From assembly GCF_000247815.1 (NCBI RefSeq), contig NC_021684.1:11887162-11951161 (forward strand): a DNA stretch of 64,000 nt, given 5' to 3'. The notes beneath the pieces are model-generated. The model saw only the letters and a program-made list of their open reading frames with translations. It searched no databases and was not told where the DNA came from. This document shows positions 37,029-49,771 of this stretch, piece after piece (the stretch's first letter is position 1; every line of letters begins with the position of its first letter). The stretch is from Ficedula albicollis (taxonomy: Eukaryota > Chordata > Aves > Passeriformes > Muscicapidae). The position numbers and the translations under genes were made by a program.

Positions 37029-40000
37029 TCATACAGAAATAAGGTAAAGCCAGTAAAAAAAAAAATCCTTCAGGATTACCACTCTATAGCTTCCTTGGTT
37101 CAAAATAATAGTCTGTTTTTTCATTATCAAAAATAATTATACCACTGTTGTCATTGCAACTGACACAATATTTGCATTAGAAGCTGCCTTCTGCAGTAAA
37201 ATACATTACTTAACACACAAGAAGTTCCAGCCTAAAATATGTTTTCTCCTGTTTATCCGCAAAAGTAGAGCCAATTATACTTCCAGTCAGAAGGAAACCA
37301 TTTCTAAAGTGTTCATCTTCATCCTTTCTGATATTTCTGAATAAAAATAAACGTCCCCTGTCAGCAAAATGCTAACATATGGGCTTTAGGAAGAATTCAG
37401 CCATACTTAAGTCCTTTGATGAATCAGGACCTAAGACTTTTTTAGATATCATAAGCCTAATTCTGCCCTTTCCTTTTATGCCAGTGTCAGTCTAGACTAA
37501 CCTCATTCCCTTTAAGACAGCTAAATCCAGACTGACATCAGCACAGTCAGACCCAGCCTCCTGCTCTTCTAAAGGCCTTCTCACTGCAAAACCTAAATAA
37601 AATTTGTTGGGATGGCAAATAGCTCCCTTTAAACTCCTTGTCCAGCAAAGTCCCACCTTGTAGGTTCACCCTGCATGTGAGAATACCTGACAAGACATCA
37701 CCCACATGCAGATTTGCCAGTGCTATGGATTATTGGAAAATATTTCACAATTTAGGATTGCCACTAAGCTGAGCAATGCAGGAGGTTTATTTTTATGCAA
37801 GGGGAAAGCAGCAGTGCCAGCACAGATGCCAAAGCTTTGCCAAGCCTTTTTTCCATGGGGATCTAGACAGAAGGGGTCTGCATAGAGGGTGGCAATGTAC
37901 CCCCTGCTCCTCCCTGTGCTGCCCCAGGGACTTGCAGGGGCACAATCAGCAACACAATCCACACCACTGCTGAGCCACAAATGGGGGGACACTCGGCAAG
38001 AGGCCCAGAGCTGTGATTTCCACCAGTGTTTCTCCCAGCCTTTATAAATAAACGACTTACAGCAAATTGATACTTCCCATCCCTTTCAGGGTGATTTTCA
38101 CTTACCTCCTACGAGTCATAACTCACACCCTGAGAAAGGGAGAAAAGATTTACGGGAGTTGTGCAGGAAAAGAAGCAAACAAACAAACCATTTACAGCTT
38201 CCTATAGCAACAGGACAGATTGCAAGTAGCAAAAAAGAATAGCCAGAGGGTCACCCCTGAGATGGTTTGGAGACCATTTTTAAAAGCCAGAAGACTAGGA
38301 CAAATCATCCTGGAAACTGAGATTGTAATCTCAGTGGGTTTCTACCCAGATAAATAAAGCTAATAAAAAGGACCAAGCAGAACCCAGGAAACTTAGCAGA
38401 CGAACAAAACTTGCTGCTAACTGCCTCTCAGTTACATCCTGTTCCTTAACCTTTGATTCAGGATTAATTCTCAAGAGCATCTTGAGCATCAAAAAAGAAT
38501 AATTCTTAAAAAGTCACCTGCCAGAACAATGAGCAGAATCCACAGCAGGATCACATTGTTGATGTGAGCAAGCACCACAGAAAAATAAATAATGTTATCG
38601 GAGAAAAAATGCTCACTATCTTACAGGTGTTTTGTATGGCAAAGGCATAAGATGATTTCATTTCCAGAAAAAGAAAAAAAACCAAAACACCTTCTTGTTC
38701 CCTTCCCATTTGCAGTTGGTTCGATGCTTGAGTTGAGTAAACAAGTTGGGGGCTCATTCTGCAAGATGATGAGCAGCTCCTGTGACTTATCAGGCATTAT
38801 GTGTTAAGACCTCACACTCCTAATTAACGACTAATTAGAATACTAAAGCATTCTGCCCTGTCCAATGAAGAGGGTCCAGCTGAGATTCAGCTGAACAAGT
38901 GATATACACTCAACTTGCTGGAAAAGCCTGCCTTGTGTGGAGGGGGCTCAGAGCACAATTCAGCAAGGCAGCACCGTGCCAGGACACAGGGAACCTGATC
39001 TGCTAGCAGACAGGCTGGCCCCAGGCAGCTCCAGGCTGCCAGCTCCCACTTCTCTGTGCTCAGAAAGCCATGTGCAAACACTGTCACTGCCTGCACCAGC
39101 CCTGACCATTCCAGACAGATTGCTCATAAAAACCACATGAAACAGAACCGGGTGCAAGAATATTAAAACTATAAGCTGCATGAGGAAAGCCCGATGAAAT
39201 GCACATTTAAGGGGTTTTATGACTTTAATTCAGCCTCTGAGTACATAAATATGAAAGTGCATGTTTTTAATTACAGGATATGTACTATTTTTAACCCAGA
39301 ATCTAATCTTCTTTCTATTCAGTGGTTTAATGGTGATAACCAAAAGGCAGCAGCCCTTCCACACACCAATGAATCTACAGATCTAGGGACCTCTCAGAGC
39401 CCAGTTCACCTCACCCCAATCAAAGGCTGCTCTCAATCCAGGGTCCCATGGTCATACTTCGTCTATAGCAGTAAATCACTGTAGCATCCAAGCACTTCAC
39501 AGCTATTATGAAATTGAACTTCCTCCTCATAAATGAGAGGTTTTCTGGTTTCCAACAAGGTCCTGCCACAAACAGCCAGAAAAGATGTTTCTTCTTCAAA
39601 GTTCCATTTCAATTTTCAAGAAAATAAATAAAAGCAAGTTTCACTTTGCCCTTGTTTTGGCCAGCAGACTCTGCAAAGAGTCTGCAAGAAACAGCTGCAT
39701 GGGAAATGGAGCAGGTTTGGAGATCCTGCACTTGATCAACACAGAGACCATAGAGTCCAAGATATCTTGGTTCTATGCATACAACTAAACAAGTTTTTCC
39801 CTCTGATGAAATATAGGCCAACACATTCCCCTTGCTTTCTTCCCCAAGAGGCACAAAACGTTAATTCAGTCATTTCATTAATTCAGACTTCACACATCAA
39901 AGTGAGTTGCTCTGGGTTTGCTTCTGGATGGGACTGAAGATGTTCCAAACACCAGAGCCCAATGGGAGAGGGAATTTAAGACCCCGTGTGAGTCCAGACA

Positions 40001-43000
40001 CCCGTGTGGACAAGGACTGCTTGAAGATGGCAAAGGCTGCTCAGGTGCAGGCGAGAGCATGGGGGGGCATTAAGGAAACTACCCGTTAAAGAGAACAAGT
40101 ATAAGTTCACATCAATCTCTTCTTTTCACAATTCACTTTTCTATGATAATGTCATGCTAGAGGCTGCTTGAGCCCTGCCATGCAGCTCTCAGGTCCTGTA
40201 GATGTCTAGTTTCCCACCTCAGTGAAAATACTACAACAGTAAATGCACACCCCACTATCCCTGCTCCTCCTCCCAAATCATGGTTCCCTGTGTGCTGGGA
40301 GATACTGCATGAGGAAGAGCTCTGCTGCTGCTGCTGGGTTGCCCCAGTGGGACAGGGGAGACTCAGCAAATGGAAGGGTTAGGGGGAGACACACCGTCAG
40401 ATCTGGAAAACAGGGAAATCCAAACATGGGGAATTCATTAATCACAGAAAAGACATCAAGTACGAAAAAACACAACACATCTCACTTCTGTAGTCTCAAC
40501 AGGCTCCAGGTACAGGCTACATGTCCTGGACTGTGCTCTGCAGCAACTGCACTGCTCAGTGCTTGGATGGTAAATGAAACAGGAAAAGCAGGAAAAGACC
40601 AAGAAACAGGGAAGTTTCTTAGAGAGAAACCAATTTCTTCAAGGAGACTTCTGAGCTCACAATCTCCTTGTCTGCAAGAGGAGAAACCACATTGCCCGTG
40701 TTGCAGGAAGGTCACTGCTCTCACTGGCGCAAGCCCCAGAGCTGAGGCAGCACTGCAGGCACAGCAGCTGCCCCACTTGTAGGAGCAGGACTGTGTGAGT
40801 TACCTTCAGTGTCCCCACCACTGTGTCAGTTCCCAAAAGCCCTCTTGGTTTCTGCAGCCCTCCTTCCCTTGCCTTACCCCCTTTGGGATATGTAAAGCTT
40901 CTCCTGATGGTACAGCTCTCAACTTCTGCATATACAGCTTTCCAAGAGCTGAAATACAGCTTCTGGAAACAGCACCAGCCTAAGATCCTGTATTAAAATC
41001 TAGACTGTGTGTTCAAATCCTCACTGCTGTCCTCCTGAATGGTTACACACCCAACTGTTGTGTCTTTGTAGAGCAGGATTTTTTGTCCTTTAAGGGTAAC
41101 AAAGACTTCATAGACACACATTTGTCTCACCTAGGGACAAAACTCATTCGAATTCATTACTAGACCAACAGCAAAATATAGCAAGGAGAAAAGAGAGGTC
41201 CTCCCAGAACAGCCTTATGAACAATGCACTCACCTTAGCTGTGGGAAGAGAGTTTTAAGCTTATACCCTGACCAGCTTTACTACAGTGAGTAGAACCTGA
41301 ATTTCACACACATCATATACAGTTCCTGTGACAAGTTTTCACATTTCAGACTCCCATCATCTCAGTTTGACCTATAATTTCACTTAGAAGCACAGACTCA
41401 CTCCCAAGCTCATCTACTTTCAAGTTTCATCACATCACCACCACACTCTCTGCAACTCACTCTCATGGAATAAAGTGAGTGGTAAAAATACAGCCAAAGA
41501 GATAAGGTGCAAAAATTCACAGAGGAGATAAGGGGCAGAAAGCTGAAATAAAACCTCAACCCCCCAAAACAATTCTATAGAAGGAAGGTGATCATGAAAC
41601 TGAGAACAAAATCTTCAAGGACTATGTTGAAATGATCACATTCTTCCAAGCTCCCTCATCGGAGTTTCCCAGCTTCTTGTAGAAACAAGAATCTCCATTC
41701 TGGAGAGCTGAACCAAGGGTTGAATCAGGGAAGACATTTCACACAGCAAAAGAGAAATTTTCAGAAAACACTGGAGGAGGAAGAAAACAAGTAGGCTTGG
41801 GAGAAGTAATTAAGCATTTTCAATCAAATTTGGCATTTGGCATCTGCTCAGGTGTCTGCTGAGACTTGCTTTGTTTTCAGTTAATATGTATGACATAATG
41901 TGATTTAGCCTTTGGCTAAATAACTCTCGAGAGCCCACACTCAGGGAGAGAGACAGGCAGGCTCAGGAGTGGGAGGGAGGAGATGGACAGTGTCTGTCTT
42001 ACTTTGCTTTTAATGATGCAGGGTGTCTGGCTGCATAGCACCACATGCCAGACAGACATGTCAAAGAAGCAGTACAGCCTCATCTGAACTGGATTAGGCC
42101 CTGACTGAACAGCATGGCTGCGAGGGCAGCACTGAAGAGATTATTCTGCATACAAGGCTCATAAAGCCTTGCTGTTACTGGGGATGTTTCTGCACTATGA
42201 GATGGCTGAAATGAAAGAATTGGTCCCACAACTGATTACATACATCTTAAAATGAGCAGTCCTCTTTGCCATGTAAAGCCCAAAATTTTCCAGATTCTAG
42301 CATTAAGCTTTGCAAACCAAAGGAAACACAAACTAAGGCCCCAGTTAGTGTGGAAAGCTGGAAAGGAAGCATGGTCACTTCCAAAGCATCTAGGAAAGCA
42401 CAAGTCCTGCCCCATAGCTCATGACCTCTGCATTCCCAGTTTGGCAGGTTGATCCAACCCTGCCACATCAGCAGCAAGCAGTGCCTCCCAACGACAGCCC
42501 AGCAGGTACTTGCAGAGATCAGGGCTTCCCACAGGTGAACGAGCAGGTGTTTTGTGGTGCAAAAAAAGTGTTACAGTCACATTATGATCTCACAAGACAC
42601 CCAGATGAAGGAAAACTACCAGCAAAGAAGATTGTAATCAAGGCTCTTGCCATGAGGAATAAAGGCAAGCCTTGGGAAGTCGCCTTCCTCAGCATTCACA
42701 GGAGATGCAACTGGAGCAGAGCCTGGTGGTCCAGGTTTATTTTGCCAAGGTGTAAATTGGCTGCCAGTCCCTGTGCTCCCAGTTTATGGGATGGACATGC
42801 AGGACTTTGCAGCCATTGAAGCCCCCAGCTGCACTCACAATCCTGTTCCATTCACTGCACCTCCTGCCTGTGCTGTTGGCTTTGCAGGTGGCTGCTCCTT
42901 ATCCCTGCTCACAGCAGCCAGGTAATGAAGCATCCCACATCCCCCTCTCACTGCTGACACATAGGGTGTTGTCCCCCAGCACAGAGATAGCTAATTAAAG

Positions 43001-45647
43001 CAGTTTTCCTTAATCTTGACCCCCCTCCTTGCTTATGCCAACAAATTGTGCCATCCATATTTATGACTGCAGTTTTTCAAACACAAGGGCTTCTGGAACA
43101 GCACAAAAGTATTTTTTCCCTGTGGCCCACACCTATGTAAAAGGGGCCAGCCACAGACCCAAGCTAGACTGGAGGCACAAGTGCCCCACACACATATGCA
43201 TCTTGGAACAACAGCATTCACCAGTGGCTGAGATGTGAAGGAGAAAGGAATAAATCACGATAAAAGGGAGAAGCGCAGGATTTGCTCTGAGGTGCTTACT
43301 GCAGGCTAAACTGACAGCATCTGCCCCAAGCCCTCCTGAAAGTGTCTTTCATCTGGGTTTCTGCAAAATGCGTGATTCTATTTACATACATCCAACTAAT
43401 TCAATCAAAACTGAACTCTAAATTGGTCCTCAAGGGAATCCTTGAAAATACTTTTTATCTTCATGCAGAAATGACGATTAGAAGGAAAACTGGGTTGAAG
43501 AACTGTCTTCCCAAGCAGCTCAGACTGTAAAACTTGCTAGCAGCAGAACCTGCCTTGGCTTTAGGCAGGGTCACAGCACAGTACACAAACACTGAGCACC
43601 AGCAAGGGAAGAACAAGGGCTTTGACACTCAAGGGCTGAGGTGACAAGTGGCAATGGCCACCTTCATACTCATGAGGTCCTGCAGCAGAGGGGCCCAGGC
43701 AAGACACATCTCCTGGCCTTCAGGATACCATTCTGTCACTCACCTGACAGAGCTACAAGACAAATAATTTGAAAAGGTAAAGAAGTACTAAAAAAGGAGA
43801 TCAACCAGTGAGTTAAATCCCATCTCTTATCCTTCTGAAGCTTTGCTTTTCCTAAGTAGTGCTGAGCTCCCCAACTCTTCTCAAAGTGCAGAGCATGATA
43901 TTTTCCTTTCATCCACAGCATGCTAAGTTACATAAAGAACCACTTTCCCTTGACTGCTCTTTTTTAACACTGAACTACACTTCAGCATGCAGTAACTGTG
44001 CTGGGCTGGCAATGTGGAGAGATGAACTTCATACTGTGGCACAGGTGGCAGTTCAGCAGCAAGACAAACCCTTGGTGCCTCACCTGCTACAGCCAAGGCT
44101 GATCTTCAGCACCAAAATCCCACTTGCTCTAGTCTTTTGCCTCTGTCCAGCATGTCTGGTTATGATACATATGTTCCATACAGGAACAAGTGGAGAATAC
44201 CATAACATGTGATAAAAAACCACTCAACAGCCCCATTATTGTGAGGACCTTTTCCTGTGAATAAGCTGGTGACCTAGACTGAAAAGGCAGCAATTGGGTT
44301 ACAAATCTCTTGAAACAGTGATTATGGTATTCAGTTAAATTTGTGTGTGACAACACTACCACTTTTGGATGCAAATTTGCTATCTTTGTACATATATATC
44401 CTTAGCAACTCAGTTTGCCTTCACAAAAGACAACCTCTGGATCACAGGATAATTTTTGAGCAATTTTGTATAGCTACAACAGCATTTCCAATGAAAGAAA
44501 CACAGGGGTATTAATGGTAGAAAAACCTCAGTTTAAAAGAGGTTGCTATGCTAAGCAGTGTGGTATTTGGGCCAGCTGGAAAACAACAGGAACAAAACTT
44601 TGTAACAGAAAGGAAGACAATACTGGTTGACAATAGCTCATACAGGAAAAAATATATCTGCTTTTCTTCTGACAGACTTAGTGTAGGGTTTTCTATGTAA
44701 GATGCTGATAAAAACTGCTACTGACTGACTAATTCTGCCTTTTTCACATTTCTTCCTAAGAACAACAATGAGCTAAAAAGGATTTGACATCCAAACAACA
44801 GCTTAATCCTCTGTTGAATAAATCAGCAACTGTCCAACACCGAGATTAACTGAACTTTGCTGCCTTCAGCAGTGGGACAAGAGGATATCAAGTGAAGACC
44901 AGGAAGAGAGCAGGGGTATATGACTCTTGCAAGAAATCTCCCAAATTTTAAACTATTTTCTTGTCATGTTCTTCTCAGCCTGAACTTGACCAACACCAGG
45001 CACCTCTCCCAGCTATGTGGAAAGTTCTGTGAAGGTCTGTACAAACCTCCTGCATTTATAGCAGTTTGTGGAAAGAAATTCTAAAAGCTCACTGTGAACC
45101 ACCTCCATTGGTAGAATTTGGCCCACTAACCACCATAAAGCATGTATGGGTTGAGATGCAATATTGCCTTAAGCAAGAGTGGTTATGAAACAGAAGTCAA
45201 AGTCAAATAAAATTTGCTATGCTGAAATTCTAAACTAAAAGACAAATGCATTTAATGAAGTACAACTGTATCCCCATTACCATTAAATTTTATTGCATTC
45301 GTTGAAAGTTAGGATGACACAAAGCAGCTGACTTCTGCAGAAAAAAAGTATGATGGAATTTTGGGACTGAAACCTTATAATGCACGATTTCTGGTCATTA
45401 GCTAAATAAAAGCATATTGAATTCCTTAATCACTATGAAGAAGTGCCGTAAAGACAATAAATTGCAGCAGATCTTGTCAGCTGGATAAAAAAAACTACAA
45501 TAAACCAAACGCACCACATGTGCAGTGGCAGCTCCTCTGGAAGCTAAAAAATCCCTGTGTTACCTCTTTGGGATTCAAAGGGAAAATAAAATTTGGTAGG
45601 ATCACAGCAAGAGTAGAGCACTTCACTGCTGTGTGGCCAAGGCAAAA
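37029..45647. other. Unique DNA, no gene seen
   Basis: Over 8 kb without a recognisable exon or mobile element. The longest frame, 40243-40782 (179 codons), is low-complexity in places (Ser/Ala run from a CTG-rich patch) and has no domain or convincing splice context. Another at 42421-42819 (132 codons) also lacks a known domain. Confidence 0.35.
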
Positions 45648-45790
45648 ATACCCCACCCCTGGAAGGGCTCAAGGCCAAGCTGGATGGGGATTTGAACAAC
45701 CTGGTCTAGTGAATGGCATCCGTGCCCATGGCAGAGAGGTTGGAACTGGATGCTGTTTAATGTCCCTTCCAACCCAAACTATTTTATGAT
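45648..45790 (+). mobile_element. CR1 LINE, 3' end fragment
   Basis: Chicken Repeat 1 fragment in plus orientation. Recognisable blocks in order: CCCTGGAAGGGCTCAAGGCC, AAGCTGGATGGGGATTTGA, CAACCTGGTCTAGTG, GTTGGAACTGGATG, and the terminal TCCCTTCCAACCCAAACTAT followed by TTTATGATT. This is the typical avian CR1 3' tail, whose end is a short repeat related to ATTCTATG. Only about 143 bp remain, a normal severe 5' truncation. It has diverged moderately from the pattern I know, so it is an old, inactive copy. Confidence 0.93.
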
Positions 45791-48700
45791 TAAGATGCTC
45801 TTATCACTGAGTAAAAGGATCCCTTACCTGTCTTCTGTTAGCTCTGGCAATAGACTTATCCTCAAGTCTTCCTCGTTTCTAGAGCTACTGACCTATTTAG
45901 GACTCTGATTAGGACTAGACCCAACTAGAACTTGTAACCAATACAAGCACTTCACGCCACTCCAGAAATCTTGGATTCCACCAACACAGGCAGTGATTAT
46001 GGGGGCCCGTCTGACATTGCTACTCATATCTGGTACCATCTGCTAAATGCATCCTCTGGTGTTGTTAAATCATCTGGGAGATTACACAAAGCACTCACCA
46101 TGGTGATTTCTGAATGCAGCAGAACAGAATGTGAGTCCTGAAGCTGGCCTGAAGGAAACTGGTGAATAATGAAGCTGACATCTCCCCTCGCTCAGCATCA
46201 CTTCCCTCCCCCTCCCTTTCTTGTTGGCCTATCCTACCTGTAGGGCTTCTTGCTGCCCATACTAACCCACCAGCATTGCTGCCCCATCACTTTCCAGTCA
46301 CTTCAAATCAGGAAAGGCTCCCAGGTTGAGCTTTAAAGAAAAAATATGCATTGTTAATGACACACCCTCCCAAAGAAGTTTTCTGCAGGGAATAGTGCAT
46401 GTCCTTAGTCCCATAAGTGGGAAGCTGCAGGCAGAAAAATCTTACCTCTTATCTCCTTTGGTCTTTGCACTTTGTGTCTGTATCCCTGCACCCTGTAGGA
46501 ATTTAATACTGAGCCCAAGGGTTTACTGATCATCTCACTTGCAGAGTAAAGGATATCCTTGGTACATGAAGGTTAAAGCAGTCAGACACTTCAGCTTACC
46601 TCTAAAATGGAGGTAACTCAGATTTCCAATGAGTCATTCCTAAGATACAATGCTCCCCCTTGGACAACCACCTGTCTGTTCCAAGCACCAATTCCTACAG
46701 AGCTGTCATAGCATTCAGACAGCTGTCATTGCACCAAGGACAAAGGAAAACCAAGCTAATCATTACATATTTATACCACATTTCCAAAGAGATATCAAAG
46801 AACATATTTTGCACTCTGTTTCTGAATAACAGAACTGACCAGAGAAACTTCTCAGAAATCTACAAGTGATTTGCCTAACCTAGAGAATTGGTGGTGGATT
46901 TGGTGATGTTCCAGTGCTCACCCTCAACACAGCCCCACAAGTATTTAATTTCAAGTTTTGACAATCAACAAAAAATTAATGAAAAAAATCAATTAAAAAA
47001 ACCCAAAACATTCCAAAACCCAGTTTCTTGACTTAACACAATAACATAACTCACCAGTACTGTGTAGAAGCTTTAAACTGATTCTGTTTCAAAACTAAGG
47101 TGTTCAACTTCTACTGTCAAACATACATCTTAAGAATTATATAAAGCCCATGTGAAAGTCTAGAGGAGACTGCAATCATGTTATTTTACTCAATTCAATT
47201 TCTATCTGAACACAGCTCAGAGAACACAGTCTCAATCTAACATGGCAGGCAGTGGGAAAGTGGATTGCTTCTGCAAACTTCAGTGAAGTTTGTTGTTGAA
47301 TAGCTGTATACAAACAGAATAATTGGCAGTGATTTCATTTCACTTTTTATTTTTTCCAAGACAAATGAACAGAAAAATAAAATCATCTCTATTTAGAAGG
47401 TCAATTAGATCAAGCAGGAAAAAAGAAAAAGATATCAAATTGAGACATTATTTTAACAGTTTCCCTTAATGTTTGCTGTTTGGCTCTGCACAAATTGCTG
47501 CTTTTGAATCTCTGTTTTCCTGTCCTCTGTTTCCAGCACAAGTTACTTTACCAATCCTGTACCCAGCACACACAATGTGATGCTGCTGCTCTGCAGCTGA
47601 ATGGGCCCATCACTATTTCATGTGTTTGGAAACCTTTTCTCTTTCAGAACATCTGGTTTCTGCTTAAAACCATGTTCTGAACTGCACTGAATTGAATTGC
47701 TGGGGAAGTGAGCAGAAGCCAAATCCACTGCACTCCTCCATCCATCATGATCCTGGGCTAGAACACAACAACCCCCTTCCAGCACTCTACTCCCCAGAAA
47801 CAGATCCCCCTCCACAGCTAGTTGCCCATACTTAAAGTTTCAGTTTGAAACCTGCTCTGGCCACATGCAGATCACCTCTTGCTACTGGGAGTTCGATATC
47901 ACACCTGTAACTCTCTGAGCTCCCCTCTCCCATCACTGCAGCTCCTATTCACAGTTACTTTACTCTCCTCTGAGTAAAGTTATCCAACTGTTATTATATC
48001 AATATTGAGACCTCTGACTTTTATATTACACTTCCATTGTGGCTATTATTTGCATGTTTATTCTTTCCTGTGGGTATAGTTACCTGATACTATTATCTGT
48101 GTAGTTAGTTATATCTTCCTAAGGGGGTACTTACTTCACCAGCTGTATTTAAATCGTCTTCCACAGCTGTAGTTACATTGTCAGATTTATATAAATAGTG
48201 TGGTTACAGTCAAGCAGGCAATGCTTGCAGTGCTGCAGTTATTTATACAGCACAAGGATCCCATGGTATTAATACCTCACTGAGAGGCTGTTGCACTGCT
48301 CTGTGTATAAATAATTGGTGGGAAGGTGGCTCCCAACCACGACTCCTACTTCAAAGTAAAACACAGCACAGAGAAGGGAGACAGCAAGGTACACTCTACA
48401 TGCACATCCACAAGGGATGTGTTGGCTTCAGGACTCCAAATTTCTCAGCATTTCTTTTCTCAGACAGAAAATTTCTCATGCTCTTCAGGATAATAATTTT
48501 CCAGGTGAACTGCTATACCTGCCTAAAGGACTTGTACTATTTGCATCACTGCAATATCTCAGTGCCAAGTCTCATAAGACAAAATCCACTAACTACAGGC
48601 TTAACTAGCAGCAACGAGGTATAGTGTGACAGCCAGGCAACACCATGCACACTGGGAACTGAAAAATGATTTTTTGCCCCTAAGGGATGAGGAGTTCCAC

Positions 48701-48818
48701 TGCTACCAATAACAGAAATTATTATGTTGATACAGCAGGTTCACACATGGCAGATCAAAGGTCCACCTAAGCTCATCATTCCTTCTTATACAGCAACCAC
48801 ACATTGCACCATGAGGGG
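45791..48818. other. AT-rich unique DNA, no gene seen
   Basis: No supported gene. From about 47,930 to 48,260 short similar phrases recur (CAGTTAC, TAGTTAC, TAGTTAG, GGTTACAG, CAGTTATT, and CAGCTGTA twice), which might be a decayed minisatellite. Confidence 0.3.
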
Positions 48819-48835
48819 AAAAAAAAAAAAAAAAA
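48819..48835. repeat. Poly(A) run, 17 bp
   Basis: Seventeen A after ATGAGGGG. No retroposon body was recognised to its left. Confidence 0.9.
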
Positions 48836-49569
48836 TGAAAACTGAACAAATGAAGATGGAAACTAGTTCTCTTCATCTCTGCCTTCAGTTCCAGTCACTC
48901 TTCCCCAGCCCATATTCATGTGTTCACTTCAATTAACATCTGCCCTGCAATGTTATAAGAGCTGTATTTGCATAAATGTCTGGGATAGGACTCCACCAGC
49001 AAATCTCTCCTCACTTTCTTCAGGGACCAAGCTCTCTTTGGCTTCCAAGGGAAAGATTACACTGAGCAACACCTGCTGCTCTGTCAAAAGCATTTTCCAC
49101 TAATACGAATCACTGTCCTTCCTGACAGTGTTCAGATCCACACAGGTCCTAAGAATTGGCAGAAGGGATTGCTACAGCAAGCAAAGCCAGTAGCTCTACA
49201 GAGATTTGATAGTTTGACAGGGAATCTCCTCAAGGAAGCATCTTAGTGAAAAACATACAGGAGTTCAATGTGATGGGTCTCGGGGAGGGACCCTTAAATG
49301 CTCCACTTGAAAGTTGTATGCGAAACAATTTGGAAGTGGCATCCTTGGAGCAGAAGTGGCAAGAGACTCTCCACCAGACTACGAAAGAGTCACCTCCACT
49401 GGTGTGGTAGAGAAAAAAAACAACATTATTTCTATGCAAGTGTAAAATTCAGGTGGTAGTCAAACATCCAATATTTTCTTGTTTCTCATTTCACTGCAGC
49501 TTTCCACTGAAACATCTCCAGGGACACATACTGTAGTACTGTTGTGGCAGATGAGATTTTTCTGTTTTG

Positions 49570-49586
49570 TTTTTTTTTTTTTTTTT
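49570..49586. repeat. Poly(T) run, 17 bp
   Basis: Seventeen T after TCTGTTTTG. Simple low-complexity sequence; no linked retroposon recognised. Confidence 0.9.
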
Positions 49587-49750
49587 ACCAAGTAGGATTT
49601 CCCCTTTGTGACACCTTCTGCTTATATAAGGTTTTCCTATTAGAGGAATTCCTAGTAAAGCAACAAACCTTTAAAAACATTTTGAATTGCAAAATTAAGT
49701 CTTTATGAAATAGGTGATCTCAAAAAATGCCCTCCAATTACAAAATAGTC

Positions 49751-49771
49751 ATAAATTATGATATAATTTAT
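49751..49771. repeat. AT-only inverted repeat, 9-bp arms
   Basis: ATAAATTAT (49751-49759) and its reverse complement ATAATTTAT (49763-49771) are separated by GAT. Possible cruciform or homeodomain dimer site in a very AT-rich stretch; may be chance given composition. Confidence 0.8.

Noticed and set aside
40243..40782. 179-codon open frame, longest outside the G run
   Set aside because: No domain, contains low-complexity Ser/Ala from CTG-rich DNA, no supported splice or promoter context.
40981..41040. tRNA-like B box GTTCAAATCC
   Set aside because: No A box at the proper distance, no acceptor or anticodon stem can be drawn upstream.
42421..42819. 132-codon open frame with a Lys-rich middle
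   Set aside because: No recognised family or conserved motif and no convincing splice signals.
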